64,000 nt of DNA from CBDEFX01 sp965237635 (GCA_965237635.1 CBDEFX010000002.1:2426924-2490923), one strand, 5' to 3'; positions 1 through 10,399 are shown, counted from the stretch's first letter. Numbers and translations are program-made. The notes: generated from the sequence alone by a model not told the origin.

Positions 1-527
1 GTCCCGTTGCCCAGTGAAGCTGGACCGGCGTGCGGGGGACTACGTTCTCAAGGCGGACCTGGTGAAGGTGAACATCGAGCGGCGCCGGAGGGCCGAGGCC
101 ACCGAGGAGTGGCGCAAGCGGTATGACATAAGGGCCGGGATCGAGGGAACGAACTCCGAGCTGAAGCGCGCCCACGGGCTTGGGCGCTTGCGGGTGCGAG
201 GGGGCCGTCGGGTGCGGCTTGCCGTCTACCTGAAGGCGTTGGCGTGCAACTTCAAGCGGATGGTCCATGCACGCCTGATGGAGATGGAGAACACGGCTCA
301 GCGGGCGGTCGGGACGGTACCTGCGGTCGCGGCCGCATGAGGGCGCCGCTCCACAGCTTCCACCGGGTGCCCTGAGCCACGGAAGGGGTACCGCAACGGG
401 ATCACGCTTGTCCTGAGCGCGGCAGATGGTGCGGTGAGGCCAGCAGCCGGCATCCCGTGGCCTCCTCCCTTCCAGGCCCCTTCGCACGTCAGGGTTCATC
501 TCAAACAGGCCTTTTTGCGAGGGAATC
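1..527 (+). mobile_element. IS1182-family element, copy 1 (3' part, cut by window edge)
   Basis: The 3' part of an IS1182-type element, nearly identical to the complete inverted copy at 46161-48159: the same transposase C-terminus and about 190 bp of non-coding tail. The terminal repeat CGAGGGAATC is at 518-527 and is followed at once by AAGCTT, the same hexamer that flanks two MITE insertions in this window. The left end lies outside the window, so the target duplication cannot be checked. The element interrupts the VOC-type gene whose 3' end follows. Confidence 0.9.
2..340 (+). CDS. IS1182-family transposase, C-terminal part (partial)
   Basis: Last ~112 codons of a DDE transposase, open at the window start. 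The reading frame enters through RCPVKLDRRAGDYVL and includes the conserved C-terminal block YDIRAGIEGTNSELKRAHGL, which carries the catalytic Glu region of this family. It differs from the copy at 46348 by only a few residues (for example HARLMEMEN against HARLVEMDN). The track-style GTG at 14 is internal, not the true start. Whether the full gene is intact cannot be judged here; the other copy is frameshifted. Confidence 0.9.
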   Translation, partial: SRCPVKLDRRAGDYVLKADLVKVNIERRRRAEATEEWRKRYDIRAGIEGTNSELKRAHGLGRLRVRGGRRVRLAVYLKALACNFKRMVHARLMEMENTAQRAVGTVPAVAAA

Positions 528-676
528 AAGCTTACGAGACCCTGAAGGCACGCGGCGTTGAGTTCGTCCACGAGCCCCAAATTATTCATAGCATCGACAC
601 CTACGAGTTATGGATGGCATTCTTCCGCGACCTTGATGAGAACCTGCTCGCGGTGATGGCCGAGGTTGGCAAATAG
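528..676 (+). pseudogene. VOC (glyoxalase/bleomycin-resistance fold) protein, C-terminal fragment
   Basis: About 49 residues (AYETLKARGVEFVHEPQ onward, ending MAEVGK) directly after the IS1182 end. The pattern 'L..RGVEF.HEP...D.......F.DLDENLLAVM' is the C-terminal beta-alpha unit of vicinal-oxygen-chelate proteins, where the late Asp/Glu region precedes a metal-binding Glu. The N-terminal part was displaced by IS1182 insertion at AAGCTT, so the gene is inactivated. The substrate cannot be predicted from this fragment. Confidence 0.6.
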
Positions 677-791
677 GGTTTAAGACTCTGCATCTCAAAG
701 CGGAGCAACGCGTTCAGAAAGACTCCTGGCAACCGTACCGGCCACATTATTAAGGAGCCCTTAAGAATCTGAAGATTTCGTTAAGCTTTAA

Positions 792-2390
792 CCCGAATCC
801 ACCGAAGGACATCGATGGACGGCGTGAGGACAGCGAAAGGGGGTGGGTGAGGGAGCTACAGGGGAGATGGCCTGGGGTTGGGGTAGATGGGAGGCCGGCG
901 GACGGTCTTCAGTCGCCGCACAGGGCCCCTAAGGCCCTATGCGGGAGTTGCGATGCGCGGGAAGGCGAGAGGATACGCAGCAGGGGACTCTCGCGACCGG
1001 GGTGGCGCGAGATTGCGGGGACGTTGAGTCAGTTGCAGGCTGGCCGTCAGGCCGGGAACGGAATGGCTTGCAGCCGGGCCAAGGCGCGACTGAACTGGGT
1101 TTCCCAAGACCAGCGCCGGGGGAGATGCAAAGTGAGGCGGCGCGCCGAGCGGGTGATCCGTCCCACCAGAGCGAAGACCCGCCGCCTGAGGGTCTTGGTG
1201 ATCACGGTCCGCTCGCCCAGACCAATCCGCGCCGTCCAGCGGGCCAGGTTATGCGCCATCGTCTGGACCGCCAGCCAGGCGCCGTTGGCGGCGAAGCGCG
1301 CCGACGGCATGTAGTTCAGCCCGACGCCGTACTTGAGGTCGCGTATGGCGTTCTCGACCTCGGCGTGGCGGCGATGATCGGCCTCCAGTTCGAGCAACTC
1401 CCCGTCCCGGTCGGTGATGAAGCCATGATAGCTGTATTTGGCGAAGAGGGCCAGTTGGGAACCGGGCGTCGGCTTCACCCGCCGGACGATGAGCCGTACC
1501 GGCGCGGCGTCCGCCTCGGCCTGGAAGGGGGTGCAGGTGGTCTCGGCCACATCGGCGGCACCGTCCATCCAGTAAGGAATCGGCGTCCAGGCATCTTCGG
1601 GTATCGCCTCGATCAGGTCCCGCAGGCTGGCGCGCTGGCGGATGGTGATAGAGAAGCGGACATCCATTTCCCGGCAGGCGGCAACGACAGTGTGGGCGTA
1701 GAAGCCGCTGTCGGCCCGCACCGTGAGTTGTCCCCTGGCCCCGCCGTAGCGCGCCCGCCCCACCGTCTCACGCAGGAAGTGGGCGGCGCCACGGGGTGGC
1801 GCGCTCCCTCCTTGGCCAGTCCATAGGTCTCGCAGATGGTCGAGTCCAGGTCGATGGTCAGGGGCGAGTCGCCGGGTCCCGCCCCGGCGGCCCAGGCCCG
1901 GGCCAACAACTGGCGGCTCACGCGGTCGAGTTGACGGACGTGGCCCCACCGGAAGCTGCGCAGGAAGGTCCCCAGGGTGGATGGCGCCTTGACCACGCAG
2001 CCTAGGGTGCAGGCCGTCCCCCCGGTGCGCAACACATCGGCGTCGTCGATGCAGTCGCCGCCTGCCAGCGCGGAAGCGACCAGCGTCAGCATCTTGTCCC
2101 CAGTGTTCGCCCGTCCCAGCGCTCCGCCGAGGTCAAGGTGATGGTCGACGAGTTCTCGCAGGCCCAGGTGCCGGGCGAGGGTGGCCGGCAGGAGCAGGCC
2201 GGCATTGGCCACCAGGCGATGGTCGTCAAAGAGGATGCGGATACGGTCGGGTTTGTTCTGTGGCAGCATCTATTGGGTGCTCCTTGTTTCCGGGCGGGTC
2301 TCTGTTCCAAAACCATTATCCCAGATTCAGAGGAGCACCCGCTGGCTTCTTCAAGGGCTGTCCCAAAGGCCGTCCTTCGGCGGATTCGGG
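792..2390 (-). mobile_element. IS1380-family element, copy A (internally deleted)
   Basis: Ends are CCCGAATCCACCGAAGGA at 792 and its imperfect complement ending GGATTCGGG at 2390. About 1.6 kb long, transposase on the minus strand. Same element type as 5653-7261 and 18558-20249. Flanks are TTTAA and CTTAA, so no exact 5-bp duplication is left, which fits a rearranged or old copy. The tail at 792-1046 is non-coding. Confidence 0.88.
1047..2269 (-). pseudogene. IS1380-family DDE transposase, copy A
   Basis: Reads from MLPQNKPDRIRILFDDHRLV down to about 1800 in one frame, then continues in another frame from RGAAHFLRETVGRARYGG to the stop at 1047. Compared with copy C, roughly 100 bp are missing between LAKEGAR and RGAAHF and the frame is lost. 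Catalytic motifs are visible on both sides of the break: TIDLDSTICETYG, VRADSGFYAH and AEVENAIRDLKYG. Clearly inactive in cis. It retains the TTCTPFQAE segment that copy C has lost. Confidence 0.88.
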
Positions 2391-2502
2391 CTTAAGCTGT
2401 ATAGTGAGCGTGAGGGGATATCTTCATCGGATTGCAACACTCGTGGCGACGCTTACTGAAACCGTGGAGCAGCACGAAAGGGCGGTACCGGAACCCAAAA
2501 AC

Positions 2503-3357
2503 ATGGGCACTCAAGTATTGATTCTCTCGTAAAAAGTCTGTGCAGGTCGAATTAGAACAAACGTACCCACACCTGGGTACAATATACAGTCTCTGTTCCG
2601 TATACTACCCCAACATACGGTAGCGCTCAGATGTGCTAAATCGCTGGAACTTGCTCAAAACGGGTTTTTACGAGGGGATCAAGTATTGGTCGTAGATGAC
2701 GAGCCTGTGGTAACCGAGGTCGTGGAGCGATACTTGCGGCTGGAGGGCTACGAGGTGTCGCTGGCCTCGGACGGGGCGGTAGCGCTTCAGCTTGCGCAGG
2801 AGTGGGCGCCCGACCTGGTAATCCTGGACATAATGCTGCCGGCAGTAGACGGGCTCGAGGTGTGCCGTCAGATAAGGAATGAAAGCCAGGTGCCAATCAT
2901 AGTGCTCACCGCCAGGGGAGACGAGACCGACCGGGTAGTGGGCCTGGAGCTGGGCGCCGACGACTACGTCGCCAAGCCCTTCAGCCCCCGAGATCTGGTC
3001 GCCCGGGTTAAATCGGTTCTGCGCCGCGCGTCTTCGGGGCCTGCTCAGGCGCTCGGCGGCACACTGCGCTTCGACGACCTCAGTATCAACCCCCACGCGC
3101 GCTCGGTTACGCGGAGCGGAAAAGGGGCGGACCTTACAGGCAAGGAGTTCGACCTGCTACTCTTCCTAGCCTCGCACGCTGGGCAGGTCTTCACGCGTGA
3201 GCAGCTTATGGACAACGCATGGGACTACACCTACGCCGGTGACTCCAGCACGGTAACGGTGCACATCCGGCGACTGCGAGAGAAGATCGAGGTCAAACCC
3301 GTGAAGCCTCGACATATCAAGACAGTCTGGGGCGTCGGTTACAAGTTCGAGGGGTGA
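2503..3357 (+). pseudogene. OmpR/PhoB-family response regulator gene interrupted by a MITE
   Basis: The original ATG at 2503 begins MGTQVL, then the reading is broken by the MITE at 2520-2680 and resumes as VVDDEPVVTEVVERYL. What remains open runs from a TTG at 2686 to 3357 (223 aa): a receiver domain (~1-115) with acidic DD pair, phospho-acceptor Asp in LVILDIMLP (about residue 48) and the late Lys in YVAKPF, then a winged-helix DNA-binding domain (~130-223, ending RHIKTVWGVGYKFEG). Only five codons are displaced, so a slightly shorter protein could be made from TTG 2686 if transcription crosses the MITE. The gene overlaps the kinase start by GTGA. Confidence 0.9.
2520..2680. mobile_element. 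161-bp MITE, copy 1 (in response regulator)
   Basis: Non-coding element with ends GATTCTCTCG (2520) and CGAGGGGATC (2680). It is flanked by the direct repeat AAGTATT (2513-2519 and 2681-2687). The internal sequence is shared with the copies at 17713, 32574 and 37013 and includes a small internal hairpin around GTACCCA..TGGGTAC. Joining the flanks without the element and one repeat restores the response regulator frame, which proves the insertion. Confidence 0.95.
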
Positions 3358-4606
3358 CAAGGATGGGCAGCACTGCCAGAAGCATTGCCCTAGCGGCCGC
3401 CACACTCTTTGCGATGACAGGTTTCGTCCTCGCGCTAACCGTGGCGCTGCTGAGTCCACCGGCGGCCGACCTGGTTGCCCTGGCCATATTCTTATCGGTC
3501 TCCGGAGGCGCGACCTCGCTCCTCGGTCTGGCGGCCACCCGGCTGGTGCTGCCGCGCTGGGCGATATCGCTGCGGGCCAGGCTGGTGGTGGTATCCGTGC
3601 TCACCGCGACTCTGGCGCTGGCCAACGTGGCGGTAACGGCCGTGCTCATGTTCCTCTCCGCCCACGACCTGGCATTGCTGGCCGGGCTACTTGGCTTCGC
3701 AATCGGAATCTCGGTCGTCGTCGCATTTGCCTTTTCGGAGCCGACAGCCCGGTCCATTCGAGACCTGGCCCGGGCGGCCAAGCGAATGAGCGCCGGAAGC
3801 CTGGATACCAGGGTGCCGGTACAGTCTCGGGACGAGGTAGGCGAACTGGGCGAGGCCTTCAACGCCATGGCGGAGAAGCTTGAGGTCAGCTTTGCCAAGG
3901 AGCGTGAGCTGGAGCGGTCACGGAAGGACCTGGTGTCGGCAGTATCCACGACTTGAGGACACCTCTCGCATCAATCCGGGCGATGGTCGAGAGCATAAAT
4001 GATGGGGTCGTGACTGACCCAGAGACGCTGAAGCGGTATATCCGCACCACCCTGACAGAGACCGAGAACCTGAGCAGGCTGATCGACGACCTGTTCGAGC
4101 TTTCGCAGATAGACGCCGGGGTGCTGGAGCTTCAGATGGAGGCGGCGTTACTCCAGGACCTGATCTCCGACACCCTGGAGACCATGTCCCCTCAGGCGGC
4201 AGCCCAGAACCTGAAGTTGGACGGTTCTGTGGATGATGAGCTCGAACCTGTGGTCATGGATACGCCAAGGGTCCAGCGTGTACTTTACAACCTGGTCCAG
4301 AACTCAATCCAGCATACGCCGCCCGATGGCACGATATACGTACACGCGCAGGACAAAGGCCCGGAGGTCCAAGTGGGCGTGGCTGACACCGGCGAGGGCA
4401 TCGTGGAGCAAGAGATTGAGCGCCTCTTCGACAGGTCATTCCGGACCGACCGCTCCCGCTCCCGGCAGTCCGGGGGCGCTGGCCTGGGCCTCAGCATCGC
4501 CAAGGGGATCGTGGAGGCTCACGGCGGTCGCATCTGGGTGGAGAGCGCCGTGGGCCGGGGGAGCACCTTTAACTTTACCCCTAATCCACCGAAGGACGGC
4601 GTGTAG
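3354..4606 (+). pseudogene. Sensor histidine kinase (HAMP-HisKA-HATPase), frameshifted at the H-box
   Basis: Partner of the upstream regulator: the GTG start at 3354 overlaps its stop. N-terminal half: several membrane segments (~10-35, 40-65, 75-125), then a HAMP-like stretch (PTARSIRDLARAAKRMSAG to GELGEAFNAMAEKL). At 3945-3955 the frame breaks: VSAVSTT* in one frame, HDLRTPLASIRAMVES in the next, so the H-box His itself sits on the slip. A single missing C after GTATC would explain it. C-terminal half: HisKA, N-box NLVQNSIQHTPPDG, G1 DTGEGI, F box, G2 GGAGLGLSIAKGI. The last residues (NFTPNPPKDGV) come from an IS1380 end. Either a real mutation or an assembly error. Confidence 0.88.
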
Positions 4607-4661
4607 GAGGCCTGCTGAAGAAACGAAAGGGTGCGCCTCTGAATCTGGGATAATGGTTTTG
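4578..4661. mobile_element. Solo IS1380 end (relic)
   Basis: About 84 bp matching the transposase-5' end of IS1380 copy A (complement of about 2300-2390): terminal CCTAATCCACCGAAGGACGG, then the CTCTGAATCTGGGATAATGG block found just upstream of the transposase start in all three copies. No transposase follows. It supplies the last codons and stop of the histidine kinase. Confidence 0.8.
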
Positions 4662-4819
4662 ACCCACATTTCCCAGATCAGCCGCGTGGGAGCGTCGTAA
4701 TCCGGTAAGAGTGCTGCCTATTTGAGCCGCATGCCTGGGCATTATGGGCAGTGTGGGTGCTAGACTGGCCGAGCTAGCGGGTCTAGTTCTGGATACCGCA
4801 ATCTCGCTGGAGGCACCCA

Positions 4820-5647
4820 ATGGGTGAAAGCTCCGACACCCCTTTGAAGCTCCAATCCGACCGCAGAGTCCGCCTGGATTTTCGTGGCGCTACCATCACC
4901 TCGGACGCCGGACTCCTGGCATGCCGCGAGCTTGATGCCGCTCTGGGGCTCACAGAGACAGCCAACGATTATATCCATGAAAGCCGTGCCGGCCGCAATG
5001 TGCAACACCGGCTGTTGCCCTTGCTCAGACAATCGGTGTATAGCCGTCTCGCTGGCTACGAGGACACCAACGACGCTGAACGGCTTGCCCAAGACCCGGC
5101 TATGCGTGTCATCGTCGGGTGGCAAGGTACTGATAAGCAGGCAGCCAACACCAACACTATGAGCCGATTTGAGACTGAGGTGTTAACCGAAGAGGAGAAC
5201 CTGGATGGGCTTGCGCGCCTGAATGTTGAGTGGGTGGACAGGGCCATGGCCCAGACATCTCACCAGCGAGTTATCCTAGACATGGACAGCTCTGAAAGCC
5301 CGGTGCATGGGCAGCAAGAGGGAGTCGCCTACAACGGCCACTTCGAGTCCGTATGTTATCACCCGCTCTTCCTGTTCAACCATTTCGGAGATTGCGAAGG
5401 TGCAATGCTTCGCCCGGGCAACGTCCACAGCGCTGAGCGGTGGCGGGAGGTTCTGGAGCCAGTCGTGAAGCGATACCAGGAGAAAGGAGTCCGGCTGCTG
5501 TTCCGGGCCGATGCTGCCTTTGCCAAGCCCGAGGTGTACGAGTACCTGGAGTCAATAGGGACACTGGCTACGCTATGCGGCTTCCGGCCAACGAGGTATT
5601 ACAACGAAACATCCGCCACCTACTGAAGCGGCCCGTGGGCAGACCGC
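4820..5647 (+). pseudogene. IS1380-type transposase (second subtype), truncated
   Basis: ATG at 4820 follows a leader typical of such elements (GGAGGCACCCA). The first ~245 residues read well: LDFRGATITSDAGLLACREL, then DTNDAERLAQDPAMR, the acidic motif VILDMDSSESPVHGQQ and LFRADAAFAKPEVYEYLE. Near 5550 the frame shifts: the expected continuation YAMRLPANEVLQRNIRHLL and RPVGRPPK is found in the +1 frame to 5647, where IS1380 copy B has inserted. The last ~200 residues of the family are absent. Inactive, and distinct in sequence from copies A-C. Confidence 0.85.
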
Positions 5648-5652
5648 CTAAG

Positions 5653-7261
5653 CCCGAATCCACCGAAGGAGGGCGTCGGATTAGCGTCCTGAGGCGGCAA
5701 GAAGGCGCTCCTGTGCTTCTGGGATAATGGTTTTGTAGCAAAAAAACGGCCCCGGAAAAGGAGCACCCAGTAGATGCTGCCACGCAACCACCCCGACCGG
5801 ATCCCAAATCACCTTCGACGACCGCCGCTTGGTGGCCAATGCCGGGCTGCTCCTTCCGGCCACCCTGGCGCGGCACCTCGGCCTGCCCGAACTCGTCCGG
5901 CAGCGCCTCGACCTGGGCGATGCCCCGGGGCGGGCGAACACGAGCGACAAGATGATGACGCTGGTGGCGTCTGCGCTGGCTGGGGGCGACTGCATTGACG
6001 ACGCCGATGTGTTGCGCACCGGGGGGACGGCCTGCACCCTGGGCGGCACGGTCAAGGCGCCATCCACCCTGGGCACCTTCCTGCGCAGCTTCCGGTGGGG
6101 CCACGTCCGTCAACTCGACCGGGTGAGCCGCGAGTTGCTGGCCCGGGCTTGGCAGGCCGGGGCGGGACCCGGCGACGGGCCCCTGACCATTGACCTGGAC
6201 TCCACCATCTGCGAGACCTACGGACTGGCCAAGGAGGGCACACGCCACCACGGCTATACCGGCAAGCGGGGCTATCACCCGCTGTTGGCCGTCGCCGCCG
6301 GGTTCGCTACGGCGGGGCCAGCGGGCAGCTCACCATGCGTGCCGACAGCGGCTTCTATACCCACGCCGTGGTCGCCGTCTGCTGCCGGATCAATGTCCGC
6401 TACTCCATGCCTGCACAATCTCATCGAGGCGATACCCGAAGATGCCTGGACGCCGATTCCTTACTGGATGGACGGTGCCGCCGATGTGGCCGAGACCACC
6501 TGCACCCCCTTCCAGGCCGAGGCGGACGCCGCGCCGGTACGGCTCATCGTCCGGCGGGTGAAGCCGACGCCCGGTTCCCAACTGGCCCTCTTCGCCAAAT
6601 ACAGCTATCATGGCTTCATCACCGACCGGGACGGGGAGTTGCTCGAACTGGAGGCTGACCATCGCCGCCACGCCGAGATCGAGAATGCCATACGCGACCT
6701 CAAGTACGGCGTCGGGCTGAACCATCTCCCCTCGGGCCGCTTCGCCGCCAACGGCGCCTGGCTGGCCGTCCAGACGATGGCCCACAACCTGGCCCGCTGG
6801 ACGGCGCGGATCGGTCTGGGAGAGCGGATAGCCACCACCAAGACCCTCCGGCGGCGGTTCTTCTCCCTGGCCGGACGGCTCACCCGCTCGGCACGCCGGT
6901 TGACCCTGCATCTTCCGGATCGCTGGCCTTGGGCTGAGAAGTTCAGCCGCGCCTTGGCCCGGCTGCGAGCCATTCCACTCCCGGCCTGACGGCACCGTCG
7001 GCGACCGACCCACCCACCGGACAACCGAAGATCCCCGCAGACTCGTGCCAGCCCGGTCCGAGAGAGTTCCCTGCTGCGTATTCTCTCGCCATCCCGCGCA
7101 TCGCAGCTCCCGCAGACGGCCATAGGGGCCCCTGTGCGGCGATGAAGACCGTCCGCCGACCTCCCTACCCCAAATGGAACCCAGGCTATTTCCCCTGTAG
7201 CTCCCTCACCCCCCTTCCACTTTCCTCACGCCGTCCATCGGTGTCCTTCGGTGGATTCGGG
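5653..7261 (+). mobile_element. IS1380-family element, copy B
   Basis: Ends CCCGAATCCACCGAAGGA (5653) and GGATTCGGG (7261). An exact 5-bp target duplication CTAAG lies at 5648-5652 and 7262-7266, so this copy transposed as a unit. Length is ~1.61 kb, shorter than copy C because of an internal deletion. It landed between the truncated transposase at 4820 and the 3' end of the propeller gene on the other strand. Confidence 0.93.
5774..6989 (+). pseudogene. IS1380-family DDE transposase, copy B (frameshift and deletion)
   Basis: Starts at ATG 5774 (MLPRNHPDRI) but an extra C near 5804 shifts the frame relative to copy C; the homologous frame is then open from 5829 to 6989. A second lesion near 6300-6410 removes the segment that in copy C reads GDVLMSRLREGRANTARGAA and scrambles RADSGFYTHAVV into another frame. 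Downstream catalytic region AEIENAIRDLKYGVGLNHLP is intact. It retains TTCTPFQAE, lost in copy C. Not functional on its own. Confidence 0.88.
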
Positions 7262-9195
7262 CTAAGGCTTGCATTGCTGGTAGAGAACGGGTCCCCGTCC
7301 AGTTCCAGCACGAAATCGGTGTCGGGAGGCACATTCGGTTCTATTGCAATGTCCATCCTTCCGATATTGATGTTGAGATCAATTGAACCCACGGTGTATT
7401 CAACGCCTCCCACGGTGAACGTAGCGTCCGGGTGGGAAAGCGACCCTTCCGGATCATTGTCCTCATCCCCTTTGCTGTACCCGAGAACGATTGCGGAGCC
7501 ACCCACCGTCATGGTCCCCTCCCAGAACGCCGGCAGAGAGTCATGGGCGGTGGTGAACAGGGCCCGCTCCGTCCTGTCGGTGGGGAAGTCGCGGTCCAGG
7601 GACGCCAGCACCTGGTAGGAGGCGCGGGGAGTCAGGCCGGTGAGGGTGAACTCGACCTCGCTGCCGTCGGCGGGCAGCTCCACCTCCACCGGCAGAAGGG
7701 TGCGGTAGGCCAGGTACAGCGGCCCCTCGGCGAGGTAGCCCCGGAAGACCGACACCTCCAGCGTCGCCTCCGTCCGCTCCACCGACGCGGCCCTCGCCCG
7801 GACCGCCCGCGGCGTGAAGTCGTAGGTGTGGACATTGGGGCCACCGGCCTGCGACGCCCACAGGACGCGGCCGTCGGACCAGATGCCCCAGGGGTTGTCG
7901 TTCGCGGCGGACAGGTCGAAGTCGTGGACCGGGGCGCGGCGGCGGGCGGAGATGTCGTAGGCGTAGAGCTTACCGTCCCACTGGTCCACCACCCAGAGGA
8001 CCGTGCCGTCGCCCCACATGCCCCTGCCGTGTGAATTTTCCACAAACCGTGGGATGCCCTTGCCGGCGTTGACGGCGCCGGTGTCCACGTCGTAGGCGAG
8101 CAGCGCTGTGAGGAGGGCGCCGCCCCATACCCAGACGGTGCCGCCGCTGCCCCAAAGGCCGGAAGGAGTGAATTTATCCGATGTCAGCCCGTGGGTCTGG
8201 TCTTGGGCTGAATCGAAGAGCGGCTCGATGTCCTTGTCCGGGTCGCGGGCGCCGGTGGAGCGGTCGTAGGCGAAGAATTTATCAGCGTGGAAGTCCGCCA
8301 CCCAGAGGGTCTCGTCGTTGCCCCAGATGCCATTGGGCTGGGCGTTATCCGGAGCCAGGGCGATGTCCCGGTCCGGGTCGCGCAGGCCGGTAGACCAGGT
8401 GTAAGCGCGCAGCGTGGCGCCAGATTCATCCGTCGCCCAGAGGGTGGGGCCGTCGCCCCACAGGCCCGTGGCGCTGTGGCCCGCCGAGAGACTCAGCCCG
8501 AGCGTCGCCGGGGCCGCCGGCGGCCTGGGATGGAAGTTGTAGACGAAGACCTGGCCGGCCTTGGCCTGCACCACTAGCAGCTCGCCGCCGCCGGCCCACA
8601 GGCCCCAGGGGTTATTGTTGTTCCCCTCGCTCAGCGCCGTCAGGTTGACGTCGTTGCCGGGGTCGCGGGCGCCGTCGGCGTGGTTGTAGGCGTAGAGCTT
8701 GTCCGAGCTCGAGTCCGCCACTCAGAAGGTGTGGCCGTTGTTCCACACCCCGGTGGGCGCGATGTGGTGCCGGTGCAGGTCGATGTCCCGGCCCGGAACC
8801 CGGGCGCCGGTCTCCAGGTTGTAGGCGAACAGGTCGTCCCGGCCCGAGTCCGCCACCCAGGCGATCACGCCCAGCCCCGCCATTCCATAAGGGCTGCCGT
8901 TGGCCGGGTCCAGGGCGATGTCCTTTTCGGGGTAGCGGGCCCCGAAGTCCGGGCCGGGGGTCCCGTCGGCGTTGGCGTCCAGGCTGAAGGCGTAGAGCAT
9001 GCCGTCGTTCGCGTCGGCCACCCAGAGGGTTTCGCCGTACCCCCAGACGCCCCTGGCCTCCACCAGACCGAGGACCCCGATGATGTCCGCGGGCGGCCCG
9101 ATGGCCTCCTCGGTGGCGAAGACGATGTCCTTCTCGGGCCGGCGGCTCATGTCGGAGCGGCGGTAGGCGTAGAGCTGTTCGGAGTTTAGCGGGCC
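7186..9195 (-). pseudogene. Secreted beta-propeller-like repeat protein, decayed
   Basis: Two in-phase parts (9195-8722 and 8718-7186) separated by a TGA at about 8719-8721. The stop falls in the motif HTF*VADSSSDKLYAY, where every other repeat has Trp (ETLWVADANDGMLYAF, PTLWATDESGATLRAY, ETLWVADFHADKFFAY). So a TGG to TGA change split the gene. At least eight repeats of the form GIWG(D/N)..TLWVAD....KL(Y/F)AYD..TGARDPDKDI are visible, an NHL/YncE-like propeller pattern, followed by a fibronectin-like stretch. The N-terminus and signal peptide are lost near 9200. The last ~23 residues (PNPPKDTDGRREESG) are encoded by the IS1380 copy B end. Confidence 0.75.
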
Positions 9196-9532
9196 TAGTA
9201 AGACTGAATTGCGAACTTTTCGGTGGGTGGTGTCACTGTAACCAGTAGGTCGAGGGTGCAGCCGGCCGTTAGGTCCCGCTAGAAACCGGTCTTTGGACAC
9301 CCAGGGTGAGGAACTGGATTGTGTCGCGTCTAGGTGCGCGCGCCTCAACAAGTAGGGACAATCTCTTGTGGTTTGCCCCGGGAGCAGTTGTCGTCGCCAG
9401 AGCTTCGACAGCGATGAGGCGAAATGGGCCCGGGGTCTCGTTGCCAAGCCTCTGGACGAAGCCGCAGTCAACTTCCTTCACCTTTGGGGATACGTACACC
9501 GAGGACGACGTATCACAGCCCTACGGGAGCAG
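9196..9532. other. Intergenic stretch without a recognisable gene
   Basis: No confident gene. A minus-strand frame at 9269-9499 (containing VKEVDCGFVQRLGNETPGPF) looks composition-wise like coding DNA and could be a fragment of a lost gene, but I recognise no family in it. It lies between the broken end of the propeller gene and the UDG-like gene. Confidence 0.4.
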
Positions 9533-10261
9533 CTAAGGGCAGCCCTCGCGACGCACCTCGCCCACCAGGCGCGCTAACTCAGCTACTTGGGATCTGTTCA
9601 TCCGTGAATTCGACAAGAAAGCGCTCCAGCCGATGAATCGCTTGCCCAGCAAGTCCCCACAGTAGATGTGAGCGCCGAGATCATCGACCTTCCTCTTGTC
9701 GAATCGCACCTTGAACGTACGCTCGAACTGCTCTACGACGGTCTTGCCGTTGCCAAGCAGCAATTCGATGTTCTCGTTTTCTTGCAGAATTTTCTCAAAG
9801 AACGCCGCGCCGTCACTGAGCAGCTTGCTTTGAGCATCGGCTAAGCATTCCCTTGGCAGCTTGCTCCACAGAGGATCCGTGGGCCATTGGACCAGGTCCA
9901 GAGAACAGGCCAAGTCGGGTCGATCAGCGCCATATTTGCCGCCGTAAGTGACTCCGCACGCGTTGAGGATCGGCTTCAACATGGTGAAGTACCGATGAGT
10001 ATTGCGCTCGAAGTATCGCGTTTTCTCCTCCCACACCCGGTTGAGGAATTGTTCGTCTAAGTCGTCTCTGTCCAAGGTCAAGCATTCTTTGGGCAAATAG
10101 TCTTTACGGTTCCACGATCCGTGCGGATTGATGCCGACGGTGGCGGCGCGAGCGAAGGTGAAGTGGCCTTCCGCTACGGCGGGAACCGAACCCCCAGGGA
10201 CACAGCAGCCATCGGGCGGCTTTGCGTTCAGCACTTGTTCTCGTATGTAGTCAGGAATCAT
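9533..10261 (-). CDS. Hypothetical protein, possibly uracil-DNA-glycosylase-superfamily-like
   Basis: 242 aa, soluble, no signal peptide. The segment ARAATVGINPHGSW resembles motif 1 of the UDG superfamily (G-I-N-P within a beta strand), SLDLVQWPTDPLW could be the central 'Vxxxx' loop, and ENIELLLGNGKTVV looks like the strand before motif 2; the canonical motif-2 His is not evident. If the assignment is right it would excise damaged bases or be a non-catalytic relative. I do not recognise a precise family. Stand-alone gene, same strand as the following membrane gene. Confidence 0.45.
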   Translation of the reverse strand: MIPDYIREQVLNAKPPDGCCVPGGSVPAVAEGHFTFARAATVGINPHGSWNRKDYLPKECLTLDRDDLDEQFLNRVWEEKTRYFERNTHRYFTMLKPILNACGVTYGGKYGADRPDLACSLDLVQWPTDPLWSKLPRECLADAQSKLLSDGAAFFEKILQENENIELLLGNGKTVVEQFERTFKVRFDKRKVDDLGAHIYCGDLLGKRFIGWSAFLSNSRMNRSQVAELARLVGEVRREGCP

Positions 10262-10399
10262 CTCCCACCCTCTTCCCGCATCTCAGGGCGGCCCCGGTGT
10301 TGTCTTCAGTCAGGGTGGTGGGCCTAAGCATGCTGTACTGCGAACTCGTACCAAGGGTCGCAACGGGCTTTGCCAGAAACCTTGCGCGGCGTTCCTTGG

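Noticed and set aside
2540..2600. Internal GTACCCA..TGGGTAC hairpin of the MITE as a transcription terminator
   Set aside because: No following T-run and it is the same in all copies irrespective of context; more likely part of the element.
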